From positions 31,671 to 52,846 of the forward strand of contig DLMI01000126.1 in assembly GCA_002478145.1 (NCBI GenBank): a DNA stretch of 21,176 bases, given 5' to 3'. Made by a program: the position numbers and the translations under genes. The first letter of the stretch is position 1, and each line of letters starts with the position of its first letter. A model generated the notes under the pieces. The model was not told where the DNA came from. It saw only the letters and a program-made list of their open reading frames with translations, and did not search any database. Shown here piece by piece: positions 13,257 to 20,775 of the stretch. Source of the DNA: Acidobacteria bacterium UBA7540. GTDB lineage: Bacteria; Acidobacteriota; Terriglobia; UBA7540.

Positions 13257-14033
13257 TCTCCCACCCCGCTGGCCGGTTCGCAACGCCCACGCCTCACCTT
13301 GTCGCCGGAGGTCATCCAGAGTATTCTGCACTTCCCTAAGCTTGCTGGCCTGTTCCTCCTCGCTGGCCTGCGGGGAGACCACGATGGGCGGCGCGATGAA
13401 CATCGCGGCGCGTGAGAAAGGGTGAGGGAACTGCGTCAAGTCCCAGGTGCGGCGAAAGACGTAGGCGCGGCGCAAGGGGATGTGGAAGCAAAGGATAGCG
13501 GCCCCGGTGGCTTTTGAAAGCAACACCGACCCGCGCTTGGCGACGTAGCGCGGGCCGCGCGGGCCGTCGATGGTGAAAGCCGCGTCTCTTCCTTTTCTCA
13601 GGCACTCGATCATCTCCGCCAGGGCTTGCGATGCTCCTCGTGTGCTCGAGCCGCGCGCCGCGCCGTAGCCGTGCCTTTGGATAATCCTTGCGATATATTC
13701 GCCATCAAAATTCCGGCTCGTCATCACCACGATTCCGCGTTTTCTCCAGAACCAGCAGGCGGAAAAGATTTCGCGATGCCAGAAGGTGTAAATGAGCCCC
13801 TGGCCCCGTTTGGTGGCGGCTTCCCAGTTCTCCCAACCGTAAACTTCCCACCGCAGGCTGCGCCCAATCAGCAGCACGGCCAAGGTGCCAACCCAACTTG
13901 CAAGGCACATTTGAACCCGCTCCCATAAACTGAAAGCTCGCGGGTTCTCACGCAGGCGCACCTCCTCCTTTGATGAGGGGGCGACCTCACTTTCCGTGGG
14001 CGAGGCTGGAGTTTTGATGAGCGGGTCGGACAT
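13245..14033 (-). CDS. DUF374 lysophospholipid acyltransferase-like protein
   Basis: The 262-residue protein belongs to the DUF374 family, related to lipid A and phospholipid acyltransferases. Landmarks are LIYTFWHREIFSACWFWRKRG (the WH-x-E motif replacing the usual H-x4-D region), VVMTSRNFDGEYIARII, GYGAARGSSTRGASQAL, AAFTIDGPRGPRYVAKRG (the D-G-P-R-G-P signature) and AAILCFHIPLRRAYVFRRTWD. A hydrophobic segment near the N-terminus (MCLASWVGTLAVLLIG) suggests inner-membrane attachment. It may acylate a lipid A intermediate, but the substrate is not known. The frame extends to a TTG at 14084; ATG 14033 is chosen because the extra residues are encoded by repeat-like DNA and GGGAGAA lies upstream. 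The final FEI and stop come from the adjoining 7-base array. Confidence 0.88.
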   Translation of the reverse strand: MSDPLIKTPASPTESEVAPSSKEEVRLRENPRAFSLWERVQMCLASWVGTLAVLLIGRSLRWEVYGWENWEAATKRGQGLIYTFWHREIFSACWFWRKRGIVVMTSRNFDGEYIARIIQRHGYGAARGSSTRGASQALAEMIECLRKGRDAAFTIDGPRGPRYVAKRGSVLLSKATGAAILCFHIPLRRAYVFRRTWDLTQFPHPFSRAAMFIAPPIVVSPQASEEEQASKLREVQNTLDDLRRQGEAWALRTGQRGGRFEI

Positions 14034-14087
14034 AGTAGCTAGCTTCTCCCAGTGCCTATTGACCACGGAGAGCACGGAGGGCAAAGA

Positions 14088-14108
14088 GAAACCGGAAAGG
14101 TGAAACTA
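14088..14108. repeat. Short GAAANNN 7-base array upstream of the DUF374 gene
   Basis: Three in-phase units (GAAACCG, GAAAGGT, GAAACTA) lie about 55 bases before the DUF374 start. Directly beside them (14056-14082) is a CACGGAG tract, present twice with a 9-base offset. It is a small array of the same class as at 8491, 9572, 10592 and 13087. Confidence 0.55.
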
Positions 14109-14164
14109 GAGGTCTAGAGTTTTGGAACTTGGTGTAAATGAGTCAAGTCCTGCGTCCAATTTTA

Positions 14165-14327
14165 GGGGAAGGGCGGGGCTTCAGCCCCGCCGCCGGGCGG
14201 CTGTCCGTCAGAAAGGGGCTTCAGCCCCTGAAGCACTAGCCGCTGCCATTAGCGAACATGTGGCTTCAGCGGCTAAAGCCGCGACTCTCTGGCTCCGGGT
14301 GCGGCGGGGCTGAAGCCCCGCCCTTCC
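14165..14327. repeat. Cluster of GGGGCTTCAGCCCC palindromes
   Basis: Four related palindromic units occupy most of a 346-base gap (14034-14379). GGGCGGGGCTTCAGCCCCGCC lies near 14170, AGGGGCTTCAGCCCCT near 14214, and a GCGGCTAAAGCCGC-centred unit near 14268 also pairs with TAGCCGCTG at 14238. GCGGGGCTGAAGCCCCGCCCTTCC closes the cluster near 14304 in inverted orientation. The outer copies form an inverted repeat of about 26 bases. A further single copy is at 21062-21087. They are REP-like and could act as a transcription barrier downstream of the TPR gene. Confidence 0.85.
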
Positions 14328-14379
14328 GATTCCTAACCAGGCATGACTCGTCGGTCTGAGGCAACGCCTCTCTAGCCCT

Positions 14380-15108
14380 TTATTGGGGGAGTCCGGCCAT
14401 CTGCTGCTTCAAGGCTTCCGCAATGGAGGCATCCGAGCCGAATTCCTTCTGAATTTGATTGTAAAGCTTCCGAGCCTGCCCCGGCTGGGAGTCTTTCAAG
14501 GTATCAGCCAGCGCTAATAGTGCGCTTGCCCTCGGCACGGCCAAGCTGGGATGATCGACGAGGTTCTGATAGATTGTGACAGCTTCCTGTTTCTTGCCAC
14601 TCTTGAGGAACTCGCTTGCCAGGGCGAACTGAGCCAGTGCGGCAATCTCCCGGTCTCCATCACGACTGGCTTCTTGCAGGGTATTAATAGCTGCGGCCGA
14701 GTTTCCGAGCAGCGATTCACAGACCCCCACATGGTAACGCGCAATGCTGACGGCTTTCGGCCGAGGGAACATCCGGTACTTCAGGACAATGGCGTTGAAT
14801 TGTTCCCGCGCCGTCTTGTACTTTTCGGCTGCGGACGGGAAAGACTCCGAGTCAGCGCCCAGAGTGCCGGGCGCGGGAGGTCCAACATAGGCTTGGAAAG
14901 TCCTCAAGGCGGAAGCGAGATCGACATTGGCGCCGGCCTCCTGCTGGTCGAGGTAATACTTCAGTCCCCCCGCCAAGCCCACCACCACAATGACCAGGGT
15001 GGCGACAGTCAGGATTTCCTTGAGATGTGATTTCAGATATTGCTCGAGTTGGTCCAGAGTTTCGCGAAACTCGTCCTGCTTCAGTTCGTGGCGCGTCAGC
15101 CGGTCCAT
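14380..15108 (-). CDS. Membrane-anchored TPR protein, YfgM-like
   Basis: The 242-residue protein has a short cytoplasmic N-terminus rich in charged residues (RLTRHELKQDEFRETLDQLEQYLKSH). One membrane helix follows at about 31-49 (EILTVATLVIVVVGLAGGL), then a periplasmic region of tetratricopeptide-like helices: SAAEKYKTAREQF, ARYHVGVCESLLGNSAAAINTL, AQFALASEFLKSGKKQEAVTIYQNLVD and ALLALADTLKDSQPGQARKLYNQI. This is the layout of the YfgM family, which in E. coli works with PpiD at the Sec translocon; a similar role here is inference. Numbers of TPR units are approximate. ATG 15108 has GAGGAG 8 bases upstream, and a good promoter lies 34-62 bases upstream of the ATG. It ends just before the palindrome cluster. 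Confidence 0.85.
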   Translation of the reverse strand: MDRLTRHELKQDEFRETLDQLEQYLKSHLKEILTVATLVIVVVGLAGGLKYYLDQQEAGANVDLASALRTFQAYVGPPAPGTLGADSESFPSAAEKYKTAREQFNAIVLKYRMFPRPKAVSIARYHVGVCESLLGNSAAAINTLQEASRDGDREIAALAQFALASEFLKSGKKQEAVTIYQNLVDHPSLAVPRASALLALADTLKDSQPGQARKLYNQIQKEFGSDASIAEALKQQMAGLPQ

Positions 15109-15141
15109 AGCGGAGTCTCCTCAATGCAGCTAAATTTATTC

Positions 15142-15170
15142 ATCTTAGCAACCCTGCGGGGAAGCGTCAA
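15142..15170 (-). promoter_or_regulatory. Strong predicted sigma70 promoter for the YfgM-like gene
   Basis: On the minus strand TTGACG (15165-15170) and TAAGAT (15142-15147) are 17 bases apart, and TGC directly before the -10 box makes an extended -10. Transcription would start near 15135, leaving a leader of about 27 bases with GAGGAG in it. Confidence 0.65.
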
Positions 15171-15181
15171 TTGGCGGTAAG

Positions 15182-15395
15182 CAGTTTCCAGTTTGCAGAT
15201 GGGGGAGGGGGAATTCTGAATTACGAATTCTGAACATGAATTGCCCACTGTCAACCACCGCTCATTGCCTACTTGTTTTTCTCACTCCCAGGCAGACGGA
15301 AGCTAGGCAGCAGGCAACAGGCGGAAGGCAGTCGGCAGCGGGGACAACGAAGGCAGCAATTCAATTCATAATTCAGAATCAATTCAGAATTGCCC
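15182..15395. repeat. Mixed 7-base-unit region (CAGTTTN, GAATTNN, AGGCAGN, ATTCAGA)
   Basis: This region fills most of the 315-base gap 15109-15423, where I see no gene. Several different words share a 7-base step: CAGTTTC/CAGTTTG (15182-15195); GAATTCT, GAATTAC, GAATTCT, GAACATG (15211-15238); AGGCAGC, AGGCAAC, AGGCGGA, AGGCAGT, CGGCAGC (15305-15339); ATTCATA, ATTCAGA and a displaced ATTCAGA (15364-15388). The GAATTNN part and the ATTCAGA part are inverted relative to each other and could pair. Confidence 0.75.
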
Positions 15396-15423
15396 CAGCC
15401 CCTCGTGCCTGCCAACTACCGCC

Positions 15424-16935
15424 CTACGTCCCGTACTTCTTCACGATATAGTTGGCGACCTCTTGTTCGAAGGCGGGATAGCTGAGATGAAGCTCATCCT
15501 GAAGAAGAACGCCGAAATCGGGTTGAGAAGGCATGGCTTTGAGGAGGTTGCGGATCTCGACCATATCGAAGGTGGTTCGGAGGTACTCGAGGGCAGCCAG
15601 CGATTTGGCGTAAGCAAGGGCCACTTGGTCCTGTGGCATGTTCAGGAAGGGACCTTCGAGCGAGGGGAAAGACGGCAAACGGCCGGTGGCAACCGCCCGC
15701 GCGAGCTGCGATCCCATCGTCGCCGTTGTGGCCCCCTCCTCGAGTTGCGCCAAACCTTCGTTAAACCAAATGGGACAACGGCCCATGGTGATCTGCCGGA
15801 CGAAGGAGTGCGTCAGTTCATGCTTGAGCACGCGGGCGAGTTCCACGTTCACCTGGGTCAAGCCTGAAACCGGCACACGGATTTTTCCGTCGTTGAGTGC
15901 GCCCACCCAAGTGGGTGATCGAGTGACATCTTTGAACGCCTGGTTGGGGTAGAGGAGTGCGACGATCACTTCGCGCGGGCTGTAGTCAAGGTCGAGCACC
16001 AGGTCCTGAAACGATCCCTCCAGGCTGTTAAGAACCTCGCCGCTCAGCTTCTCGCCCTGCTCGCCTGCGTAGCGGAGCAGGAAGTGGCTGCTGCGGAGTT
16101 CGCGGTAGGAGCCGGAGATTTCTCGCTCGCGTTCCGCCTTGGCCACGGCTTCATGGATGCGCGGGTTATCCGCGATGGCCAGCGCCTTGTTCCACTGGGC
16201 GATGGCCTCGTCCATATCCTCCATGCCGTAATAGGCTGACCCCAACAGCATGGGGACGTCCGCAGATTTGGGGTAGCGGTCAGCGGCGGGCAACAGCAGG
16301 TCCAGGGCTTCCAAATAATGGCTCTGTGTCACCTGAAGGTAGCCCAGCGCCAGCGTCAGGGACAGATCGTTGGGAAGCAGCTTCAGCGCCTGCTGGTATT
16401 TCTGGATGGCGCCCTCGGGGTCGCCTTGGCGCGCCTGGAAGAGCGCAGCCTGCTGATAGCCCTGCTTGAGCAGACGGGCATTTTCCGGGGAGGGATTGTG
16501 GGTCATTTCGTTATCAAGGTGGAGGAGATAGGCCTCATCCACTGCCCCGTGCTTGATGACCAGCGAATCTGTCCCGGAGGAGGGTTCCCCGGAAAGGTGC
16601 GAAGGCAGCGGAACCTCCCGCGATTTCTCCGGTGGGGTTTCACTCTCCTGCGGAGGTTGCTCCTCAGCAGGGTCGGCTGATTTCTGGATGTGGTCCACCA
16701 TCGACTTTGGGATAGAGAGTTCTCCACCCCGGATCAAGTAGATCACCTGCATCGAGTCCTCCTGCGTCACCTGTCCCACTATCTTCCGGCCATTCTTCAG
16801 ATAGATAACGTCAGCAAACGCGGTGGAAGGCATAAGCGTGGCTAGAAATGGAAGGAGGAACAGGGATACACTTATCACTCTCTTCCTCCGGAGAATGATC
16901 GGCCGCCGTCCGAATGTGACTCGAGGCCCAAGCAT
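15424..16935 (-). CDS. Exported TPR protein with HExxH metallopeptidase-like domain
   Basis: From ATG 16935 the protein has 503 residues. A basic N-terminus (GRRPIILRRKR) and hydrophobic core ending MPSTAFA look like a signal peptide. Next comes a small beta domain (DVIYLKNGRKIVGQVTQED...GGELSIPKSMVDHI), a Pro/Glu-rich linker, and two to three TPR units (AALFQARQGDPEGAIQKYQQALKLLPND, YLEALDLLLPAADRYPKSA, AYYGMEDMDEAIAQWNKALAI). The C-terminal domain contains VLKHELTHSFV and PIWFNEGLAQ, giving HExxH-x16-E (H372, E373, H376, E393), the gluzincin zinc site of the peptidase MA family. It is probably a periplasmic or outer-membrane-associated protease; the substrate is unknown. The frame is open to 17091. 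GTG 16878 has a better ribosome site (GGAGG, 6 bases) but would remove the positive signal-peptide start, so the start is uncertain. Confidence 0.85.
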   Translation of the reverse strand: MLGPRVTFGRRPIILRRKRVISVSLFLLPFLATLMPSTAFADVIYLKNGRKIVGQVTQEDSMQVIYLIRGGELSIPKSMVDHIQKSADPAEEQPPQESETPPEKSREVPLPSHLSGEPSSGTDSLVIKHGAVDEAYLLHLDNEMTHNPSPENARLLKQGYQQAALFQARQGDPEGAIQKYQQALKLLPNDLSLTLALGYLQVTQSHYLEALDLLLPAADRYPKSADVPMLLGSAYYGMEDMDEAIAQWNKALAIADNPRIHEAVAKAEREREISGSYRELRSSHFLLRYAGEQGEKLSGEVLNSLEGSFQDLVLDLDYSPREVIVALLYPNQAFKDVTRSPTWVGALNDGKIRVPVSGLTQVNVELARVLKHELTHSFVRQITMGRCPIWFNEGLAQLEEGATTATMGSQLARAVATGRLPSFPSLEGPFLNMPQDQVALAYAKSLAALEYLRTTFDMVEIRNLLKAMPSQPDFGVLLQDELHLSYPAFEQEVANYIVKKYGT

Positions 16936-16944
16936 ACTCCAGGA

Positions 16945-16974
16945 ATGATACAACACCCGCCGTGATTGGGTCGA
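16945..16974 (-). promoter_or_regulatory. Predicted promoter for the TPR metallopeptidase gene
   Basis: On the minus strand TCGACC (16969-16974) and TATCAT (16945-16950) are 18 bases apart; five of six -10 bases match consensus. The predicted start (~16938) is only a few bases before ATG 16935, implying a nearly leaderless message or use of the downstream GTG 16878. Confidence 0.4.
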
Positions 16975-16975
16975 G

Positions 16976-17004
16976 TTGTACTGCGCGGCCCTCCGCGCTA
17001 GAGT
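16976..17004 (+). promoter_or_regulatory. Predicted promoter for the M1 peptidase gene
   Basis: TTGTAC (16976-16981) and TAGAGT (16999-17004) are 17 bases apart. It lies back to back with the minus-strand promoter at 16945-16974, so the two protease genes would diverge from about 60 bases of shared control DNA. The match to consensus is moderate. Confidence 0.35.
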
Positions 17005-17024
17005 AAGAGCGAAGAGGTAAAAAA

Positions 17025-19502
17025 ATGTCGGGCGGATCTCATGTGGAAGGACGCTTTCGAAGCTGGGCGTGGTGTGGGCTTCTCCTCGCAATCGTCTTGT
17101 TGCCAGGAAGGGCCTGGGCCGCGAGCGGGCTTGACCCGCAAGAAGTTCTCAACCAACTCCACAACATTAAGGTGGACCCCGGCCAGGTCTATGTGCTGCG
17201 GCACGCGCAATTGATCCGTGACCGCGTGAAGCTGTTTTTCAACCGTGGCTACATCGGGTTTTTCACCAAAGCTGCCGGAGAAATCACCGGGGCTGTCTAC
17301 ATCGGGGAAGGGGAAATCCTGTTGATACCCCCCACGCGGGTGGAGAAGGAGAGTCTCGCTCGGTTCATTCACTCCCCTATCCTCGAAGAACAGTTCACGA
17401 CGGCCATTCTGCGCTTTACCGACCAGACCGCCAGGGAACTGATCGCGGTGGCGGAAAGGCCGGAGCCCGATGACCCGGAACGGCCGCCGGACTTTCCTCA
17501 AAAGTGGAATTCCGCACCCCGCATCTTTGCTCTGGAGGATTCGCCCCGAATCTTTGAGGATTTGCTGGGCGACCGCACGTTGCCGTATTTTCACGCGCGC
17601 TTGGAAGGGTCGACCCTTAAATGGTTCGAGGTGGTCGATGACGAACGATTCCCGGAAGCCGTGAGTGTGGTTGCGGCTCGCCGGAGCGATGATGAGCTCT
17701 TCGCAGATCGCTGGTGTTCCTTTCCAAGTAAGAGCTCGGCGGCCCGTTTCGCAAATCTGGCGCCGGGGACGGTGAAAGACCTTTCCTACGATATCGACAC
17801 GCACCTCGATCCTGACAACAGCATGACGGGGCGGGCGGAGCTTCTGTTGGAATCACTCTCGGCCTCGGACCGTGTGCTGACATTTGATTTCTCCCGATTA
17901 CTCAGCGTCTCAAAGGTCCTGGACGAGCGGGGAGAGAGTCTTGCCGAGTATCAATACCCTCTGCAGGAAGATATTGAGGCGGGTGACCGGAGCAAGGGCT
18001 GGATCCAGGTGGTCTTGCCCGCCCCAAACCCGGTGGGTGAAAGATTCCGCATCCGCTTCAATTATAAGGGGAACGTCATCACCGACGTGGGGAACAAGGT
18101 GTTGTACGTGGGAGAGCGAGGTAGCTGGTATCCGAACCTGGGGCTTGGATCTCCAGCTTCATTCGACCTCAAGTTTGATTATCCCGAGAGCCTCACCCTG
18201 GTCGCCACGGGAGAAAGGATCGAAGGGAAAACTGCGGACGGTCGGACTCGCAGTCGGTGGCGCTCGGACGGCGTGTTTCGAGTGGCAGGCTTCAATCTGG
18301 GACCCTATCATTGGGTCGACCGCCGCGTCGGAAAGACGACGATTGAAGTGTATGCGACCCGAGAGGCGGAAGCGGCGCTGGAGCAGCGGCACACGCGGAA
18401 GTTGATCCCCTCCTTCCCGCTCCCCGTACCCTCGCGAGGGCGGGCCCAGTCGTTCCCGATCAGTCCCGACATGGTTCCGCCCTTGGCGCCCGCTGCTTTG
18501 CTGCAAAGCGTGGCAGAGAGCGCCGCCCAAGCCCTTCAGTACTTCGAGAATTTGTTTGGCCCATTTCCTTACTCTCGCCTCGCCATCTCCCAGATCCCCG
18601 GCGACTTCGGACAAGGTTGGCCGGAACTGGTCTATCTTCCCACCCTCTCGTTCTTGCGGAAGTCGGAGCGTTACGAGCTGGGCTTACCGGAAAAGGCCGA
18701 GGATCTTCTTGGCCACGGCATGTTGGCCCACGAGATTGCCCATCAATGGTGGGGCAACTTATTGGGTTGGAAGACCTACCATGACCAGTGGCTTTCCGAA
18801 GGGCTCGCGACCTACGCGGCGGCGCTCGACCTGTCCAGGCAAAAGGATGGCGATCACAGATTCCACGAACTCCTGCGAGGCTACAAACTCGACCTGCTCA
18901 GCAAGGGTAAGAGCGGGATAATCAACGAAGCCAGCGGTCCCATCTGGCTCGGCGAGCGACTCTCCAATTCTCTGACGCCGGGCGGCTACGACAACATCGT
19001 GTACAAGAAGGCTTGCTGGGTTTTACACATGTTACGAGGGCTGATGAGTGATCCCTCCACAGGCTCCGACGAGAGATTCTTCCGCCTGCTGCGCGATTTC
19101 GTCGCCACTTATCGAGGCATGGATGTTTCAACGGAAGACTTCATGCGCCACGCGGAAAAGTACATGACGCGCTCGAGCGACCTCGAACACAATCGCCGGC
19201 TCGACTGGTTTTTCAATGAGTGGGTGTACGAAACCGGTGTCCCAACCTACAAACTGCAATCCAGCGTCAAGCAGCTTTCCCCGAAGAGATTTTTGGTCCA
19301 GGGGACCATCACACAGAGCGGCGTATCGAGCGATTTCGAAATGCTGGTGCCTGTTGTGGCCGAGGTGGGCAAAGACAAGAAGGCCAGCTTGGGCCGCGTT
19401 CCCGTCAGCGAAGATGGGGGGCGATTCAAGTTTACAACCACGGAAAGGCCGAAGCGGCTGGCCATTGACGAGGATAACCTGCTTGCCATCTCCGAGCGGT
19501 GA
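17025..19502 (+). CDS. Exported M1-family (gluzincin) metallopeptidase
   Basis: The 825-residue protein starts with a signal peptide (basic start, core CGLLLAIVLLPG, AWA cleavage near residue 32). The first ~230 residues form an N-terminal region I cannot assign. A beta-rich M1 N-domain follows (VKDLSYDIDTHLDPDN, GRAELLLESLSASDRVLTFDFS, IRFNYKGNVITDVGNK, WYPNLGL). The catalytic domain holds HEIAHQWWG with E592, giving HExxH-x18-E (H569, E570, H573, E592), and Y660 in VYKKACWVLHMLR at the position of the M1 catalytic tyrosine. The GxMEN exopeptidase motif expected about 35 residues before HExxH is replaced by GQGWPE (529-534), so true aminopeptidase activity is uncertain. A beta-sandwich C-terminus follows. 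ATG 17025 has AGAGG 7 bases upstream. It is probably periplasmic. Confidence 0.9.
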   Translation: MSGGSHVEGRFRSWAWCGLLLAIVLLPGRAWAASGLDPQEVLNQLHNIKVDPGQVYVLRHAQLIRDRVKLFFNRGYIGFFTKAAGEITGAVYIGEGEILLIPPTRVEKESLARFIHSPILEEQFTTAILRFTDQTARELIAVAERPEPDDPERPPDFPQKWNSAPRIFALEDSPRIFEDLLGDRTLPYFHARLEGSTLKWFEVVDDERFPEAVSVVAARRSDDELFADRWCSFPSKSSAARFANLAPGTVKDLSYDIDTHLDPDNSMTGRAELLLESLSASDRVLTFDFSRLLSVSKVLDERGESLAEYQYPLQEDIEAGDRSKGWIQVVLPAPNPVGERFRIRFNYKGNVITDVGNKVLYVGERGSWYPNLGLGSPASFDLKFDYPESLTLVATGERIEGKTADGRTRSRWRSDGVFRVAGFNLGPYHWVDRRVGKTTIEVYATREAEAALEQRHTRKLIPSFPLPVPSRGRAQSFPISPDMVPPLAPAALLQSVAESAAQALQYFENLFGPFPYSRLAISQIPGDFGQGWPELVYLPTLSFLRKSERYELGLPEKAEDLLGHGMLAHEIAHQWWGNLLGWKTYHDQWLSEGLATYAAALDLSRQKDGDHRFHELLRGYKLDLLSKGKSGIINEASGPIWLGERLSNSLTPGGYDNIVYKKACWVLHMLRGLMSDPSTGSDERFFRLLRDFVATYRGMDVSTEDFMRHAEKYMTRSSDLEHNRRLDWFFNEWVYETGVPTYKLQSSVKQLSPKRFLVQGTITQSGVSSDFEMLVPVVAEVGKDKKASLGRVPVSEDGGRFKFTTTERPKRLAIDEDNLLAISER

Positions 19503-19588
19503 TGCCAGGCAAAGATGGTATGAAGAGTCGCGAAGGCAACCCCCTCACCCGGCCCGCCCCGGCTGAAGAAAACGCCGGCGGCGGTCCA

Positions 19589-19612
19589 CCCTCTCCCCCA
19601 AGGGGGAGAGGG
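19589..19612. repeat. Near-perfect palindrome (CCCTCTCCCCC type)
   Basis: CCCTCTCCCCC and its exact complement are separated by AA, giving an 11-base arm on each side. It lies 87 bases past the stop of the M1 gene, between convergent genes, and could end transcription from both sides, although no T-run follows. The preceding CCCCCTCACCC (19539-19549) belongs to the same widely scattered repeat type. Confidence 0.75.
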
Positions 19613-19664
19613 CGGGAATCTGCACAAGGCCAAAGAATCGCAGCACAAATGCAGAAACTGCACG

Positions 19665-19685
19665 GCACGGGCGTCCCGCCCGTGC
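19665..19685. repeat. GCACGGGCG hairpin
   Basis: GCACGGGCG, a TCC loop and CGCCCGTGC form a perfect 9-base stem. It lies 16 bases from the HIT gene stop, in the convergent intergenic region 19503-19701, where no other feature is seen. It is a REP-like or terminator-like structure without a T-run. Confidence 0.6.
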
Positions 19686-19701
19686 GTCCCCAAGGCTGCT
19701 C

Positions 19702-20046
19702 CTACCCCGGGGGCCAGCGGAACACCCGCCCGCCAAGAAGGTGGAGGTGAAGGTGGAAGACGGATTGGCCCGCCCATGAACCCGTGTTGATCACTGTGCG
19801 GTAGCCCTTAGGTTCCAGACCCCGCTCACGCGCCAGTTGTGCAGCCACCATGAACAGGCGCCCGAGGAGCGGAGCATCGTCGGGGGTGGCATCCTTCAAC
19901 GAAGTCAGGTGTTTGCGTGGAACAATGAGTGTATGGATGGGCGCTTGCGGGTCGGTGTCCTCAAACGCCACGATTTCATCATCCTCGAAGACAATCCTGG
20001 CTGGTACGCGACGCTCGATGATTCGGCAGAAAATGCACTGGTCCAT
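19702..20046 (-). CDS. HIT family protein (HINT-like nucleotide hydrolase)
   Basis: The 114-residue protein is a compact HIT domain. It starts CIFCRIIERRVPARIVFEDD with a C-x-x-C pair, continues VAFEDTDPQAPIHTLIVPRKHLTSL, and ends with the histidine triad VFHLHLHLLGG (H98, H100, H102). Members hydrolyse nucleoside phosphoramidates or related AMP derivatives; the exact physiological substrate is not known. Sequence and length are closest to the HinT/PKCI branch. Its ATG is 3 bases after the rlpA stop, so the two are probably co-translated. Confidence 0.93.
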   Translation of the reverse strand: MDQCIFCRIIERRVPARIVFEDDEIVAFEDTDPQAPIHTLIVPRKHLTSLKDATPDDAPLLGRLFMVAAQLARERGLEPKGYRTVINTGSWAGQSVFHLHLHLLGGRVFRWPPG

Positions 20047-20049
20047 CGA

Positions 20050-20775
20050 CTAATTCAACCGCACAACGAATGTCTCCGTCGCCAGGTTCGCCCTGCGGAG
20101 GCTTTGTGCCAGAGAGCGCGCAGCGTCTTCGGTGCTCTCGTGACCGACGCGGACGCGATAAAAGAGGCCGTCGCCGCGATCAAAGTCCTGAATGATGACC
20201 GGCCCGAATTGAGATTCGATGCGCTCCTTCAACCGCTCAGCGTTGCTCCGGTCCTTAAAGGCTCCTACCTGTACCGCGAAAATTCCTGGGATGGCGACGC
20301 CCTCTCCAAGTCCCAGAATCTCAAGGTACACCTGTGCAATGCCTGGCATGTGCATGGCCTGAGCTGCGGCATAGGAGAGGTCGATAATGCGCCCCTCGAT
20401 GAAAGGTCCGCGGTCGTTAATCCGCACCGTCACGTCGTGGCCGTTCTCGAGGTCGTGAACATTTACCCGAGTGCCGAACGGCAACGTGCGGTGAGCGGCG
20501 GTCATGTCGTACATGTTATAGATTTCGCCGCTGGCGGTTGGACGCCCGTGGTAGGGATGGCCGTACCAGGAAGCGATTCCTTTTTCGCCCTGGACAATCG
20601 GGGCGGGTGTTGTCGAGCCCCCCCCCACTGGCGGGGGCGTGCCGCGCGCTGCCTGAACGGGACGATGGCGATGCAGGCAGCCGGTCGAAACCAAAATGAC
20701 ACTTCCCACGGCAACGATCCGCACCGTCATCCGCAGATCGGTTCGGTTCGATTTCCAAGCCAAGCTACCGGCCAC
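20050..20775 (-). CDS. rlpA: RlpA family septal ring lytic transglycosylase with SPOR domain
   Basis: The protein (241 residues from GTG 20775, or 226 from ATG 20730) is a probable lipoprotein: a hydrophobic stretch IVAVGSVILVSTGC ends in a cysteine, though STGC is not a perfect lipobox. The double-psi beta-barrel has GIASWYGHPYHGRPTASGE, YDMTAAHRTLPFGTRVNV and VRINDRGPFIEGRIIDLS, containing the conserved His and Asp of the active site. The C-terminus (FAVQVGAFKDRSNAERL...YRVRVG) is a SPOR domain that binds denuded septal peptidoglycan. RlpA cuts such strands at the division site. The longer start overlaps the upstream small gene by 11 bases; neither start has a clear Shine-Dalgarno sequence. 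Confidence 0.95.
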   Translation of the reverse strand: MAGSLAWKSNRTDLRMTVRIVAVGSVILVSTGCLHRHRPVQAARGTPPPVGGGSTTPAPIVQGEKGIASWYGHPYHGRPTASGEIYNMYDMTAAHRTLPFGTRVNVHDLENGHDVTVRINDRGPFIEGRIIDLSYAAAQAMHMPGIAQVYLEILGLGEGVAIPGIFAVQVGAFKDRSNAERLKERIESQFGPVIIQDFDRGDGLFYRVRVGHESTEDAARSLAQSLRRANLATETFVVRLN

